Shown: positions 6,109 through 13,759 of the stretch, in pieces
Numbering within the stretch: position 1 is the first letter of the stretch
Layout of the letters: every line of letters starts with the position of its first letter
Source of the DNA: a virus
IMG/VR virus record: IMGVR_UViG_3300044922_000704
Coordinates: 1 to 21,437 of that record
Direction: 5' to 3' (one strand)
Length of the DNA stretch: 21,437 nucleotides
Made by a program: the position numbers and the translations under genes
Notes under the pieces: generated by a model
The model's database searches: none
Seen by the model: only the letters and a program-made list of their open reading frames with translations
Told to the model about the DNA's origin: nothing

Positions 6109-7014
6109 ATGGCCACAACCATCAGCTCCGAACTCAAACTGAATGTCGTCCTCGACAGCGCGCTCGTCGCACTGCGTGAGGCGCTTCTCCCGCTCAACTC
6201 CTTCTCGACTGTCTTCAACAGCGTCCCACTCCAAGGCACCGACAAGATCAGCGTTCCGTTCTACCCTCTCGCCACTGACGCGACGAGCGACTTCAACGGC
6301 ACCTATTCCTTCGGCGACACAAACGCCATCAACAGCCGCGAGATCACGGTCAACAAGCGCAAGTATCAAGCGCTCTCGTTCACCTCGAGCGAACTCGCCC
6401 GCCAGCCTTATTTCAACCCCGAGCAACTCGGCTTCTTGAAAGGCCGCAAACTCGCCGAAGACATCCTCCGTGATGTCCTCTCCGTCGTCACCCTCGCCAA
6501 CTACGGCGCGGCGATCCACACCGGCGCGGCCTCCGCGTTCGACAGCGACGACATGATCACCATCAAGACCGCTCTCGATGTTGCCAAGTGGCCAAAATCC
6601 AGCCGCGTCATGATCCTCGACAACGCCTACGAAGGCGCGCTTCTCAAGGACGCCGGCATCAAAAACGCCGCCGCAGTCGGCAGCGCATCGGCCATCCAAA
6701 ACGGCCGCCTGCCACAGATCGCTGGCTTCGATGTCATCGGCACGAACCTCATCCCCGGCAACAGCCAAAACCTCGTCGGTATGGTCGCACTCCCCGAGGC
6801 GATCTTGGTTGCCTTCTCGCCTGTGCAGCCATCCCCTGGCGTCCGCAACAACCTCACCGCCTACGAAGTGGCAGTTGATCCAGAGACCGGCCTCGCCATC
6901 GAATACCGCAGCTGGGGCGACCCAGACACCGACACCGAGAAGAGTGTCATCGAGGTCAACTACGGCTTCGCCCTCGGCCACGGTGCCGCCCTCAAGCGTA
7001 TCGTCAGCGCCTAA
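6109..7014 (+). CDS. Major capsid protein, HK97-fold
   Basis: The 301-residue protein follows the protease-scaffold gene, the standard position for the shell protein. Sequence features fit an HK97-type coat: an N-terminal helix region, ALSFTSSELARQPYF, a central KTALDVAKWP, and an A-domain-like strand pattern IAGFDVIGTNLIPGN and MVALPEAILVAFSP. The C-terminus has VDPETGLAIEYRSWGDPDTD and VNYGFALGHGAALKRIV. It has no long N-terminal delta domain, as expected if scaffolding is supplied by the preceding gene. The leader ACCACCCACTCAA before the ATG has no Shine-Dalgarno. Confidence 0.9.
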   Translation: MATTISSELKLNVVLDSALVALREALLPLNSFSTVFNSVPLQGTDKISVPFYPLATDATSDFNGTYSFGDTNAINSREITVNKRKYQALSFTSSELARQPYFNPEQLGFLKGRKLAEDILRDVLSVVTLANYGAAIHTGAASAFDSDDMITIKTALDVAKWPKSSRVMILDNAYEGALLKDAGIKNAAAVGSASAIQNGRLPQIAGFDVIGTNLIPGNSQNLVGMVALPEAILVAFSPVQPSPGVRNNLTAYEVAVDPETGLAIEYRSWGDPDTDTEKSVIEVNYGFALGHGAALKRIVSA

Positions 7015-7019
7015 GCCTG

Positions 7020-7262
7020 ATGCGCCTCGGCCTCACACTCACCCGCACCGGCGACACTTGGAAGGTCCAGCACCTTCCAAGCGTCCCGCTGGCCGACCAA
7101 CTCGCCGACTTCAAAGCCAAGCAAGTCGCCGGCGAGTTCACTGCCGACGAAACCCTCGTCGTCAGCCTCGGTGACACGCTCAAGCGCCACGCCAAAAAAG
7201 CCAACGCCCCCGTCGTCATCGCCGAGCCAGAAGAAGAGTCACCAAAGCCAAAGAAGAAATAA
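7020..7262 (+). CDS. Small hypothetical head-module protein (80 aa)
   Basis: Starts 5 bp after the capsid stop, so likely co-translated. The product has a beta-rich start (MRLGLTLTRTGDTWKVQHL), a helical middle (LADQLADFKAKQVAG) and a Lys/Pro/Glu tail (EPEEESPKPKKK). No family is recognised. Its position between capsid and connector genes would suit a small neck or minor head protein. A strong terminator-like hairpin follows. Confidence 0.7.
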   Translation: MRLGLTLTRTGDTWKVQHLPSVPLADQLADFKAKQVAGEFTADETLVVSLGDTLKRHAKKANAPVVIAEPEEESPKPKKK

Positions 7263-7297
7263 CCCGCTACCCGCGCGATTCCCCGCGCCAGCCCGCA

Positions 7298-7338
7298 AAC
7301 GCCTCGCCGTCTCACTCCGGCGGGGCGTTCTGCTTTTT
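7298..7338 (+). terminator. Strong Rho-independent terminator-like hairpin
   Basis: AACGCCTCGCCG (7298-7309) pairs with CGGCGGGGCGTT (7318-7329) over 12 bp with one T-G wobble, around an 8-base loop, and is followed by CTGC then TTTTT (7334-7338). This is the best intrinsic terminator in the window. It separates the head genes from the connector and tail genes, so it probably limits tail-gene expression relative to capsid unless antitermination or a new promoter acts. Confidence 0.75.
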
Positions 7339-7360
7339 GACACGCAGCGAGAAGCGTGTC
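7336..7360 (+). promoter_or_regulatory. TTTGACA/inverted-repeat start element, copy 3
   Basis: TTTGACA (7336-7342) begins in the T-tract of the terminator. GACACGC (7339-7345) pairs perfectly with GCGTGTC (7354-7360) across an 8-base loop, and the GTG start (7356-7358) is in the 3' arm. As in copies 1 and 2, TGA (7338-7340) is 18 nt upstream of the GTG and in frame. The stem sequence differs from copies 1 and 2 yet still pairs. No good -10 box lies 17 bp from TTGACA, so a promoter is doubtful. Confidence 0.5.
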
Positions 7361-7682
7361 GCCTGAGCAAAAATCCCGCCTCGAAACCCTCGCCGCCTCG
7401 GCGCGCAATTCGCTCCTCGGCATTCCGGTAAAATTCCGCGCGCAGGATCTCCGCGCCTGCATCTCGCCCGTCGCCGTCTCCTTTGATCTCGAGAGCGGCG
7501 GCCTCCGCCAGGGCGGCGAGTTCACCGTCCGCTTTCAAGCCAGCGACCTCGAGAGCGCCCCACGCCGTGGCGAGAGCATCCACTTCCACGGCCGCAGCTA
7601 CCTCGTCCAATCCGTCGGCGAATCGCTCAACAACCCCGCCGAGTTCACCTGCACCGTCAGCCCCGCCGGAGGTGGCCAATGA
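7356..7682 (+). CDS. Probable head-tail connector (head-closure/stopper) protein
   Basis: The 108-residue product has an N-terminal helix (SPEQKSRLETLAASARNSL) and then a beta-barrel-like section containing PRRGESIHFHGRSYLVQSV, which resembles the strand-turn-strand of FII-type head-tail attachment proteins. It would close the portal after packaging and bind the tail. GTG at 7356 lies inside hairpin element copy 3. It overlaps the following gene by ATGA. The role rests on position and weak pattern, not on a clear family match. Confidence 0.6.
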   Translation: MSPEQKSRLETLAASARNSLLGIPVKFRAQDLRACISPVAVSFDLESGGLRQGGEFTVRFQASDLESAPRRGESIHFHGRSYLVQSVGESLNNPAEFTCTVSPAGGGQ

Positions 7683-8086
7683 ATTTAGAAGTCGAAACCT
7701 CCCTCGCCGCCTGGCTCCGCGCCACGCCCGCCTTTGACGGCATCCCCGTCCACACCGGCCAAAGCTCCGACCCGATCCCGAACGACCAACCGGTCCTCAT
7801 CGTCGGCGTCGAGAGCACTGAGGCCATCGTGCGCGGACTCTACAAAGTCAGCGCCTCCATCGTCCTCGCCACGCCGAGCGTCGTCGAGGCCGCGCTCGAG
7901 ACCCACGCCGCCCTCGCCGCCTCGCTCAAAACCTCCCTCCTCGCCGCCGACCAACTCGCCGCCTCCTTCGCCGCCCCGCTCACCCTCGCCGGTGCCGACC
8001 TCCGCACCTGGTCCGAGTCCCAGCAAGACGGCCGCTGGATCACCACAGCCGCTCTCACCCTCGGCCTCGTCGAGTCCGCGATTTGA
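7679..8086 (+). CDS. Probable tail terminator / neck protein
   Basis: The 135-residue protein starts MNLEVETSLAAWLRA and has an alpha/beta pattern (VLIVGVES, YKVSASIVLATP, then a long Ala/Leu helix, then ITTAALTLGLVE) that fits the compact fold of tail-terminator or tail-completion proteins such as gpU. It lies between the connector and tail tube, as in other siphophages. This is one of few genes with a Shine-Dalgarno: GGAGG about 8 nt before the ATG, inside the preceding coding sequence. It ends in TTTGACAC. Confidence 0.55.
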   Translation: MNLEVETSLAAWLRATPAFDGIPVHTGQSSDPIPNDQPVLIVGVESTEAIVRGLYKVSASIVLATPSVVEAALETHAALAASLKTSLLAADQLAASFAAPLTLAGADLRTWSESQQDGRWITTAALTLGLVESAI

Positions 8087-8136
8087 CACCGCTCCCTCTC
8101 CCGTAACCCGCAACCCAACCACCACCACACAATAAC

Positions 8137-8502
8137 ATGGCAGCCACACTCTATCGCTCATCGGCCGTTTCTTCGGCCACTTACGGCACTCCCGATGTCT
8201 CGGGCCTCATCGTCACCAGCTTCTCCGTCAACGACACCGCGTCACTTTCCGAGGTGAAGGATGACCAGGGTGGCGTGGTCGCGGTGGCAGTCTCCGAGGT
8301 CATCAAGGAAATCAGCATCGAAGGAATGCGCACCGGCTCATTCAGCGCCGATGTGGGCGACACCCTTTCGATCACCATGCCCGCGAGCGTCACGCTCGGA
8401 GCCACCACGCTCGTCACCGGTCTCACGACCAACTTCGCCGCTGAGCAGTTCGAGACGGTTTCCCTGACCGCCCGCAGCTACGCGACAGCGATGACTGCCT
8501 AA
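8137..8502 (+). CDS. Probable major tail tube protein
   Basis: The 121-residue product is almost all predicted beta-strand, with ISIEGMRTGSFSADVG near its centre and FETVSLTARSYAT at the end, which fits the small beta-sandwich of siphophage tube proteins. It lies between the tail terminator and chaperone genes, where the tube gene is expected. The start is preceded by a 50-base A/C-rich leader (ACCACCACCACACAATAAC) without Shine-Dalgarno, similar to that of the capsid gene. No decoration domain is fused. Family recognition is moderate. Confidence 0.6.
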   Translation: MAATLYRSSAVSSATYGTPDVSGLIVTSFSVNDTASLSEVKDDQGGVVAVAVSEVIKEISIEGMRTGSFSADVGDTLSITMPASVTLGATTLVTGLTTNFAAEQFETVSLTARSYATAMTA

Positions 8503-8577
8503 TTCCCCAACGCCGCCCGCCGGGGCAGTCGCCACGCGGCTCCCCGGCAGGGCACCCCACGAGAAATCCCACGACAA

Positions 8578-8967
8578 ATGAAAGCCGTCTTCAGCACCCG
8601 CGACCTCAAGCTCGCCGCCATTTTGGCGACTCTTGGCTTTGAGTTCGAGAATCCCGCCCGCCCAGCGACCCGCATCCGCCGCGAATCCGGCGACGAGAGC
8701 ACCGTCTTCCACTTCCTCGCCGACTCACCCACCGGCCAGCGCGCCGATGATGTCATGCGCTCCTTCGCCAAAGGCGAGGAATTCGTCGCCGCCCAACCCG
8801 ACTCTCCGGTGGCCTACATGCTGGCCGTCCTCAAAAACCGCGACGAACTCGTCAGCGTCGTTAAGCAAACCCCCCGCCAGATCGTTTTCGAGCGAAACGG
8901 AAAGATCATTTCCATCAGCGAAAACGCCACGGCCGAGGACAAGGCCCGCTTTGCAAAATTCATTTAA
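8578..8967 (+). CDS. Hypothetical protein, DUF5659-like N-terminus
   Basis: The 129-residue protein begins FSTRDLKLAAILATLGFEFE followed by STVFHFLAD, a pattern that recalls the DUF5659 domain (a short helix-strand module found in phage and bacterial proteins). The C-terminal half has ISISENATAEDKARFAKF. It sits between the tail tube and the chaperone genes, in a place where lambda has none. Function is unknown. The gap 8503-8577 before it is GC-rich without a clear terminator. Confidence 0.6.
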   Translation: MKAVFSTRDLKLAAILATLGFEFENPARPATRIRRESGDESTVFHFLADSPTGQRADDVMRSFAKGEEFVAAQPDSPVAYMLAVLKNRDELVSVVKQTPRQIVFERNGKIISISENATAEDKARFAKFI

Positions 8968-8983
8968 CCCAACCCAACGACAC

Positions 8984-9391
8984 ATGAAAAAAACGAAAGA
9001 AAACCAAGACCTCGAAACCGACGACGAAGCCCTCCGAGAAGCAGGAATGCGCGAAGGCACGCGCACATCCGGAAAATTCAAGCTCCGCCCCTGCGTGCCA
9101 GGCACGATCTCCATCATCCGCTCGAACATGCTGGAGAAGCGCGATGAATTCTGGTTCGTCGGCGCATTTGCCTTTGTCCATACCGCCCCGCTCGACGATG
9201 TCCTCGCCGTGGATTCCGACCCGATCAAATTCAACTCCGCCGTCCGCAAATGGCAGATCGAAAACATCGCCGACCTCGAGGAGCAAAACGAACTCTCCCG
9301 CCTGGTCTCGGCCGCGTGGGACAAGGTCAACGCCAGCGAAACCCGCGCGCAGCACGCCTCCGCGCCCACCGGCTCGAGCGGGGGAAAGTAG
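8984..9391 (+). CDS. Tail assembly chaperone, G-like
   Basis: I place the start at ATG 8984, just after an A/C-rich leader (AACCCAACGACAC), because the frame upstream overlaps the preceding gene. The 135-residue product has an acidic-basic N-terminus and ends in SSGGK just before TAG at 9389. Such chaperones coat the tape measure during tail assembly. The gene ends at a GGGAAAG slippery site that leads into the T-like extension, exactly the arrangement of lambda G/GT, which is the main evidence for the assignment. Confidence 0.75.
   Translation: MKKTKENQDLETDDEALREAGMREGTRTSGKFKLRPCVPGTISIIRSNMLEKRDEFWFVGAFAFVHTAPLDDVLAVDSDPIKFNSAVRKWQIENIADLEEQNELSRLVSAAWDKVNASETRAQHASAPTGSSGGK
9382..9388 (+). 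promoter_or_regulatory. -1 programmed ribosomal frameshift site (GGGAAAG)
   Basis: The heptamer G GGA AAG is read in the zero frame as GGA-AAG, directly before the TAG stop at 9389. Slipping back one base gives GGG-AAA and continues in an open frame to 9609. It is the same heptamer used by lambda G/GT. I did not find an obvious strong stem-loop directly after it. Confidence 0.8.
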
Positions 9392-9609
9392 CCTCCCCCA
9401 ACTGGCTTGCATCCTATGTCTACCGCCTCGCCAGCGTCACCGGTTGGGGGTTCCAAGAAATCATGTGGGAGATCCCCTACGCGGCCGGTCTCCAAATCCT
9501 GGATGCCGATTCATTCTCTCGCGGCATTCCTCGCGTTTATCTGCGCGACGATCCAGCGGCGGTTTTTGACTCCCTACAAGCGATAGAAAGCGTTTTCCAA
9601 AAACTCTGA
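9388..9609 (+). CDS. T-like extension of the tail assembly chaperone, made by -1 frameshift
   Basis: This 73-residue open frame (begins VASPNWLASY, ends SVFQKL) has no start codon near its beginning; the first in-frame ATG lies within GFQEIMWEIP. It joins to the G-like frame through the GGGAAAG site, giving a fusion of about 208 residues. The segment GWGFQEIMWEIPYAAGL matches the style of T domains, which contact the tail tube and tape measure. The next gene starts 6 bp downstream. Confidence 0.75.
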   Translation, partial: VASPNWLASYVYRLASVTGWGFQEIMWEIPYAAGLQILDADSFSRGIPRVYLRDDPAAVFDSLQAIESVFQKL

Positions 9610-9615
9610 TCCGCG

Positions 9616-10416
9616 ATGCCAAAATTCAAACTCACCAATCTGAAATTCGAGCAGATCATGAAGGACTACGCGCAGATTCGTGAGGTCACGATTCCGGCGG
9701 CCGTTCATGCAAATGCTCGGCTTCTTTGCGTGGAGTTGGCCCGCCGCACGCAGGCATTCGGAACCGACAGCGAAAAGCAGCAAAATGAGCGAATCCGAAA
9801 GGACATCTCCAACATCATCAAGCCGCCGGTTTATTTTTTGAAATTCCTTCAAAAGACAACCAGCGAGAAACTCAAGGCGTCGCTGAGAAAAAACTACTTC
9901 GCGAGCCGCTGGTCCGTCCTTGCCGAAACACTCGCCAAGATCGGCATGGGGTCCGAGGCTTTCACCGTGGTTGGCAGTGATGCCATGGGAGGCATCCATA
10001 AAGAGAACCGAAATAAAAACACCGGCCGCGTTTACAAACGCCCAAGCAAATTTTACCTCGCCAGCGATTCCAGCACTCTCAATAAATATATCATCGAGCG
10101 CCAAAAGCTCGCCGGTCTCGCCAAGAGCGGCTGGGCTGAATGCGCCAACCAGCTTCGCAAAGTTGTCGCAGGCTCGCTCACTCGAGGGATTCCCAAATGG
10201 GTCACCCGCCACAAGCAAGGATTCGGCCGCGTCTCGGACAATACCGGCAACCTCTTCCGCCCCACGGTCTCACTCACCAACTCCATTCCGTGGGCCGACA
10301 AGGTCATTCGCCCCAGCGAGGAGCTCATGGCGCAATCCGTGGTCGCCGAGAAAATGAAAAAGCAAATGGAGATGATCTTGAAAAAGCGCGTCACCAAACT
10401 CCAGGAGGCCGCGTAA
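9616..10416 (+). CDS. Phage structural protein of unknown role (266 aa)
   Basis: Lies between the chaperones and the tape measure. The protein is basic and mostly helical, with IKPPVYFLKFLQK, a central YKRPSKFYLASDSS and a C-terminal TVSLTNSIPWADKVIRPSE followed by a Lys-rich helix. The segment NSIPWADKV faintly recalls HK97 gp10-type neck proteins (a strand followed by PYA), but the length is unusual for that family. I cannot name a function. It may be a tail component or another assembly factor. Confidence 0.65.
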   Translation: MPKFKLTNLKFEQIMKDYAQIREVTIPAAVHANARLLCVELARRTQAFGTDSEKQQNERIRKDISNIIKPPVYFLKFLQKTTSEKLKASLRKNYFASRWSVLAETLAKIGMGSEAFTVVGSDAMGGIHKENRNKNTGRVYKRPSKFYLASDSSTLNKYIIERQKLAGLAKSGWAECANQLRKVVAGSLTRGIPKWVTRHKQGFGRVSDNTGNLFRPTVSLTNSIPWADKVIRPSEELMAQSVVAEKMKKQMEMILKKRVTKLQEAA

Positions 10417-10420
10417 CGCC

Positions 10421-12811
10421 ATGGCAGATGTCACAGTAGAATTCGGCGCGCAGGATGTCGGCCTGCAAAAGACCCTCTCGAAAATTCAAGACGAGATGGC
10501 GGGGCTGAAAACCTCCGTGAAAAGCGGCGAGCTGACCATGGAGGAGCTGGAAAAAACCATGCGCCGGATTGGCCAGGTTGAGTCGATGGAGAAGCGGATC
10601 AAAGGCATGGGCCAAGCTGCCGACTCCGCCACCGCAGATTTCAAACAACTCGACGCCGCCATTGATTCCGTGCAGGCCGAGCAGGCGTCCACGGGCTTCG
10701 GTTCTGTAGCCGGGCAGATTGGCAAAATGACAGCATCCCTCACGGCGGCTTATGCGGCAGTCCAAGGATTCCGCGAAGCGTTTTTATTTGTGGGCGATGC
10801 CATCAAACTGGCGTCTGATCTAGGCGAGACCACGACAAAGGTCGGAGTTATTTTTGGAAATAATGCCCAGGAGATTCAATCTTGGGCGCGGACGACTTCG
10901 ACAAGTTTCGGACAGACGACTCAGCAAGCGATGGATGCCGCCGCGACATTTGCTATTTTCGGCAAGGCCGCCGGCCTGTCTGGAGGGCAACTCGTAGGCT
11001 TTTCAAAAAATCTTGTCGGGCTCTCTGCCGACTTTGCCTCTTTTTACAATACCTCCCCCGAGGAAGCCATCACCGCTATCGGGGCCGCCTTGCGCGGAGA
11101 GTCTGAGCCAATCCGCAAGTTCGGCGTTCTTTTAGACGACGCCACGCTCAAAGCCGAAGCGATGAAGCTCGGCCTCTATGACGGCACCGGTGCGCTGGAC
11201 GCTCAGACCAAAAGCCTCGCCGCCTATAATGCCATCCTCTCACAAAGCACCGACGCACAAGGAGACTTTGATAGAACGAGCGAAGGCCTAGCAAATCAGA
11301 CGCGAATCCTCAGCGCGGAGCTTACCAATCTTAAAACCGCGCTCGGCGAGGGGCTAATTACCCCAACCAGCACAGTGGTCAGCTCAATCAACGAAGGATT
11401 CATCCCGGCGATGAAAGGCGCGATTCAATACTCCAAGGATCTCTTTTCAGTCCTGAGTGCGACCCCGGCCAAAGGACAATCGGCCGTTTATGACGCAGTT
11501 GCGGAGTCTTTAAATGGATTCAATTACTACATGGCGCAGGCGTTTAATAATTTCACGCCATTCGGATATGCGCTGACCGCCCTCACCAATAAAGGTAAAG
11601 ATGTCTCGCAGACTCAAACCGAAGCCAATGCCGCAATAAATAAGACCAGCGAAGGAGCCTCCACAGCCGCCGCCGAGCTAACAAAGACCAGCCTCGCAGC
11701 CGCTGCAGCCGCCGGAGAATTTCAAGGAGCAGGCGAAAAAGCCGACATCGCCGGCCAGAGCATGGCCGAATCTTTTTCCCTCGGAGCGGATTTCAAGCCG
11801 ACGGTCGATGGTATTTCTTCTGGCTGGTCCGATCTCAACTCCCAGATCGCAGGCACCAAGCCACTGCTTGAAAGCAATTTCTCCCTTGCCGACTCCATCA
11901 CCGGAAAAGTCGAGGAGCAAACCCAAAGCATCGGCGGCCAAAACGAACAACTCGAGACCGCCTCGGAGCTAAAAAAACTCCTGCTCGATACCGAGACAAA
12001 GCGCACGGAAAAGGAAAAAGAAGCCGCCGCTAAACAAGCCGAGCGCCAAGCCGGTCTCCGCGAAAACCTCGAACTCGACCTATCCATCCTCAAAGCCCAG
12101 ATCAGCGGCAACGAGGAAGAGGTCAAAGCCCTCAACTATCAAAAAGATTACAACGCCGCGCTGAAGCAAGCCATCGACGCCGGTATGGGCAAGTCCGAGG
12201 CCGAGGCCTTCGCCGACCAGATCGCCCGCGCCCGCCAAGAGCAGGCCGGTATCAACAAGGAACTCGCCGCCTCCCAGAAACTTCTCAAAGACATCGCCGA
12301 CGCCGAGGGCAAAGAGGGCATCGACAAAGGCGGCCGCCTCGCCAAGCGCGCCCAGGACCAGATCGCCAAGGGAGACTTTGCGGGCGCGCGCAAGACCGCC
12401 AGCAAGATCGCAGAAAACGAAGCGCAGGCCGCGCTCACCGGTGTCGGCGAAAACCGCGACCGCCGCGACATGGCCGATATCGGGAAGGACTACGGCCTGA
12501 GTCGCGGCCTTGGCGAAAGCTCCAGCGGCTTCCGCGAGCGCATCCGCGCCGCCCGCGAGGATGGCGTCTACAACGACTTTTCCAAAGCCAAACCCTCCTC
12601 CCGCCTCGAGGAAATGAAAGCCAAAGGCTCCCTCAAAGACGAACTCGCCGCCAAAAAGGCAGGCGTCGATAAGCCCGGCCAAGACGGCCAGAAGCCGCCG
12701 GCCCGAGGCGACTCCGGCGGCAAGAAGGGCCTCGACGGCCTCGTGGAGAAAATCCTCGAGCTCGTTCAAAAAATCGAACCACGCCTCCCCGTCGCCGCCC
12801 TCACCGCCTAA
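10421..12811 (+). CDS. Tape measure protein
   Basis: The longest gene in the window (796 residues). It sets tail length and is ejected during infection. Early residues are coiled coil (LQKTLSKIQDEMAGLKTSV, EELEKTMRRIG). Residues about 90-330 hold the TP901-type core, including ALRGESEPIRKFGVLLDDAT and SLAAYNAILSQSTDAQGDF. The remainder is Ala/Lys/Glu-rich coiled coil (about 515-670) and a Gly/Lys-rich tail. A rule of about 0.15 nm per residue gives a tail near 120 nm. No peptidase or transglycosylase domain is evident. AGGAGG lies 12 nt before the ATG, a rather long spacing. Confidence 0.9.
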   Translation: MADVTVEFGAQDVGLQKTLSKIQDEMAGLKTSVKSGELTMEELEKTMRRIGQVESMEKRIKGMGQAADSATADFKQLDAAIDSVQAEQASTGFGSVAGQIGKMTASLTAAYAAVQGFREAFLFVGDAIKLASDLGETTTKVGVIFGNNAQEIQSWARTTSTSFGQTTQQAMDAAATFAIFGKAAGLSGGQLVGFSKNLVGLSADFASFYNTSPEEAITAIGAALRGESEPIRKFGVLLDDATLKAEAMKLGLYDGTGALDAQTKSLAAYNAILSQSTDAQGDFDRTSEGLANQTRILSAELTNLKTALGEGLITPTSTVVSSINEGFIPAMKGAIQYSKDLFSVLSATPAKGQSAVYDAVAESLNGFNYYMAQAFNNFTPFGYALTALTNKGKDVSQTQTEANAAINKTSEGASTAAAELTKTSLAAAAAAGEFQGAGEKADIAGQSMAESFSLGADFKPTVDGISSGWSDLNSQIAGTKPLLESNFSLADSITGKVEEQTQSIGGQNEQLETASELKKLLLDTETKRTEKEKEAAAKQAERQAGLRENLELDLSILKAQISGNEEEVKALNYQKDYNAALKQAIDAGMGKSEAEAFADQIARARQEQAGINKELAASQKLLKDIADAEGKEGIDKGGRLAKRAQDQIAKGDFAGARKTASKIAENEAQAALTGVGENRDRRDMADIGKDYGLSRGLGESSSGFRERIRAAREDGVYNDFSKAKPSSRLEEMKAKGSLKDELAAKKAGVDKPGQDGQKPPARGDSGGKKGLDGLVEKILELVQKIEPRLPVAALTA

Positions 12812-13491
12812 TGAGCTACTCCATCTTCATCGCCAACCCCGCCGCACTCATCGCCCAGCCCGGCCGGGCGGTGAATACCTTCCCCAGCGGCCTCGTGCGC
12901 GTGGACCAGATTTACCTCGGCCTTACCAGCCAAGCCGCCGCCCACCGCGCGACCCTCGCCGTAGGCAACAACATGCCCGACGGCGACAGCTCCCCCTGCA
13001 TCGACGGCCTGAAGATTTTTCCTGAAGTTCAGGAACGCCGCCGCGAGGACGGATTCACCGAATACATCGTCAGCGCCTATGGCCGAGTGAAATCGACCGC
13101 GACCATTGAGCGAAAAGTAAAGCAGTGCCAACTCTCGTGGGGCGCCATGGTCCGAGGCAGCGTGCTTGTAAGAGTGGTGAGCCAAACTTTCCCCAATTTT
13201 GTTTTTGGCCAAATCCCTGAAAGTTATTTTGACCCCATTTCCGCTTTTACCGAAAACGAGCAATCGACCGGTTTTTTCCAAAACGGAGGAGGGTCTGCCG
13301 GCGGAGCAACTTATAAAAGCATCATTTTTACATTCCCGACGGTGCCGCAAAAGTCCACGCGACTTCTCACGCCAGGCTTTCCCTTTTCCGCTTATCCAGA
13401 TGCCGCACTCTTTGACGACAACTCCCTGATCCTAAACTTCTCATCCACGAACTACGGGTATTGGACCGAGTGGATATTTTCCTATGATTGA
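12811..13491 (+). CDS. Unknown distal-tail protein (226 aa)
   Basis: Starts in a TAATG overlap with the tape measure, so it should be translated with it. The first half is GC-rich (MSYSIFIANPAALIAQPGRA, then DGLKIFPEVQERRRED and YIVSAYGRVKSTATIE). The second half, from about 13140, is visibly more AT-rich and encodes Phe/Ser/Tyr-rich sequence (SQTFPNFVFGQIPESYFDPI). Position fits a distal-tail or tip protein, but I see no match to lambda gpM or gpL. The GC shift inside the gene suggests a replaced C-terminal half. Confidence 0.65.
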   Translation: MSYSIFIANPAALIAQPGRAVNTFPSGLVRVDQIYLGLTSQAAAHRATLAVGNNMPDGDSSPCIDGLKIFPEVQERRREDGFTEYIVSAYGRVKSTATIERKVKQCQLSWGAMVRGSVLVRVVSQTFPNFVFGQIPESYFDPISAFTENEQSTGFFQNGGGSAGGATYKSIIFTFPTVPQKSTRLLTPGFPFSAYPDAALFDDNSLILNFSSTNYGYWTEWIFSYD

Positions 13492-13753
13492 ACTTCCCGT
13501 CGATTTCGAGGCGAAGCTCAAATCGCCACCAAGAGTCTCCGGCGGCTACCCGATTCAGCTTTCGGCGGCGGATCTCATGAAAAATTTCACTTTCGCCACG
13601 CTGGATGCCGACCCCTCCCTCATCGAGCAGACCACCGGCCAAGGCGGACACCCCGCCCGCAAGCTCAAAATCCCCGCCGCGCCCGCCTCCGGCACATTTG
13701 TCCTTGGTGCGGTGGATGGCGCATTGAAATGGATCGCCACGGAGGCGTGCTGA
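13484..13753 (+). CDS. Small unknown tail protein (89 aa)
   Basis: Overlaps the preceding gene by 8 bp. The product begins MIELPVDFEAKLKSPPRVSG and contains GGHPARKLKIPAAPASGTFVL, with a C-terminal DGALKWIATEAC that resembles short strands found at fibre or baseplate ends. No family is recognised. It is GC-rich, unlike the genes on either side of it. It may be a tail-tip linker. Confidence 0.6.
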   Translation: MIELPVDFEAKLKSPPRVSGGYPIQLSAADLMKNFTFATLDADPSLIEQTTGQGGHPARKLKIPAAPASGTFVLGAVDGALKWIATEAC

Positions 13754-13759
13754 CCCGCA

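Noticed and set aside
5123-6981. Two long minus-strand frames opposite the protease and capsid genes
   Set aside because: They mirror the GC3 pattern of well-supported plus-strand genes and encode Gly/Asp/Val-rich sequence without motifs.
6056-7020. Decoration protein gene between protease and capsid, as in lambda D
   Set aside because: Only 53 bp separate the protease and capsid genes; no additional frame is present there.
7337-7365. TTGACA as the -35 box of a sigma-70 promoter (also at 3113, 3404, 6052, 8083, 14498, 16608, 20805)
   Set aside because: No reasonable -10 sequence lies 16-18 bp downstream at the copies I checked, and several copies are the stop codon context of the upstream gene.
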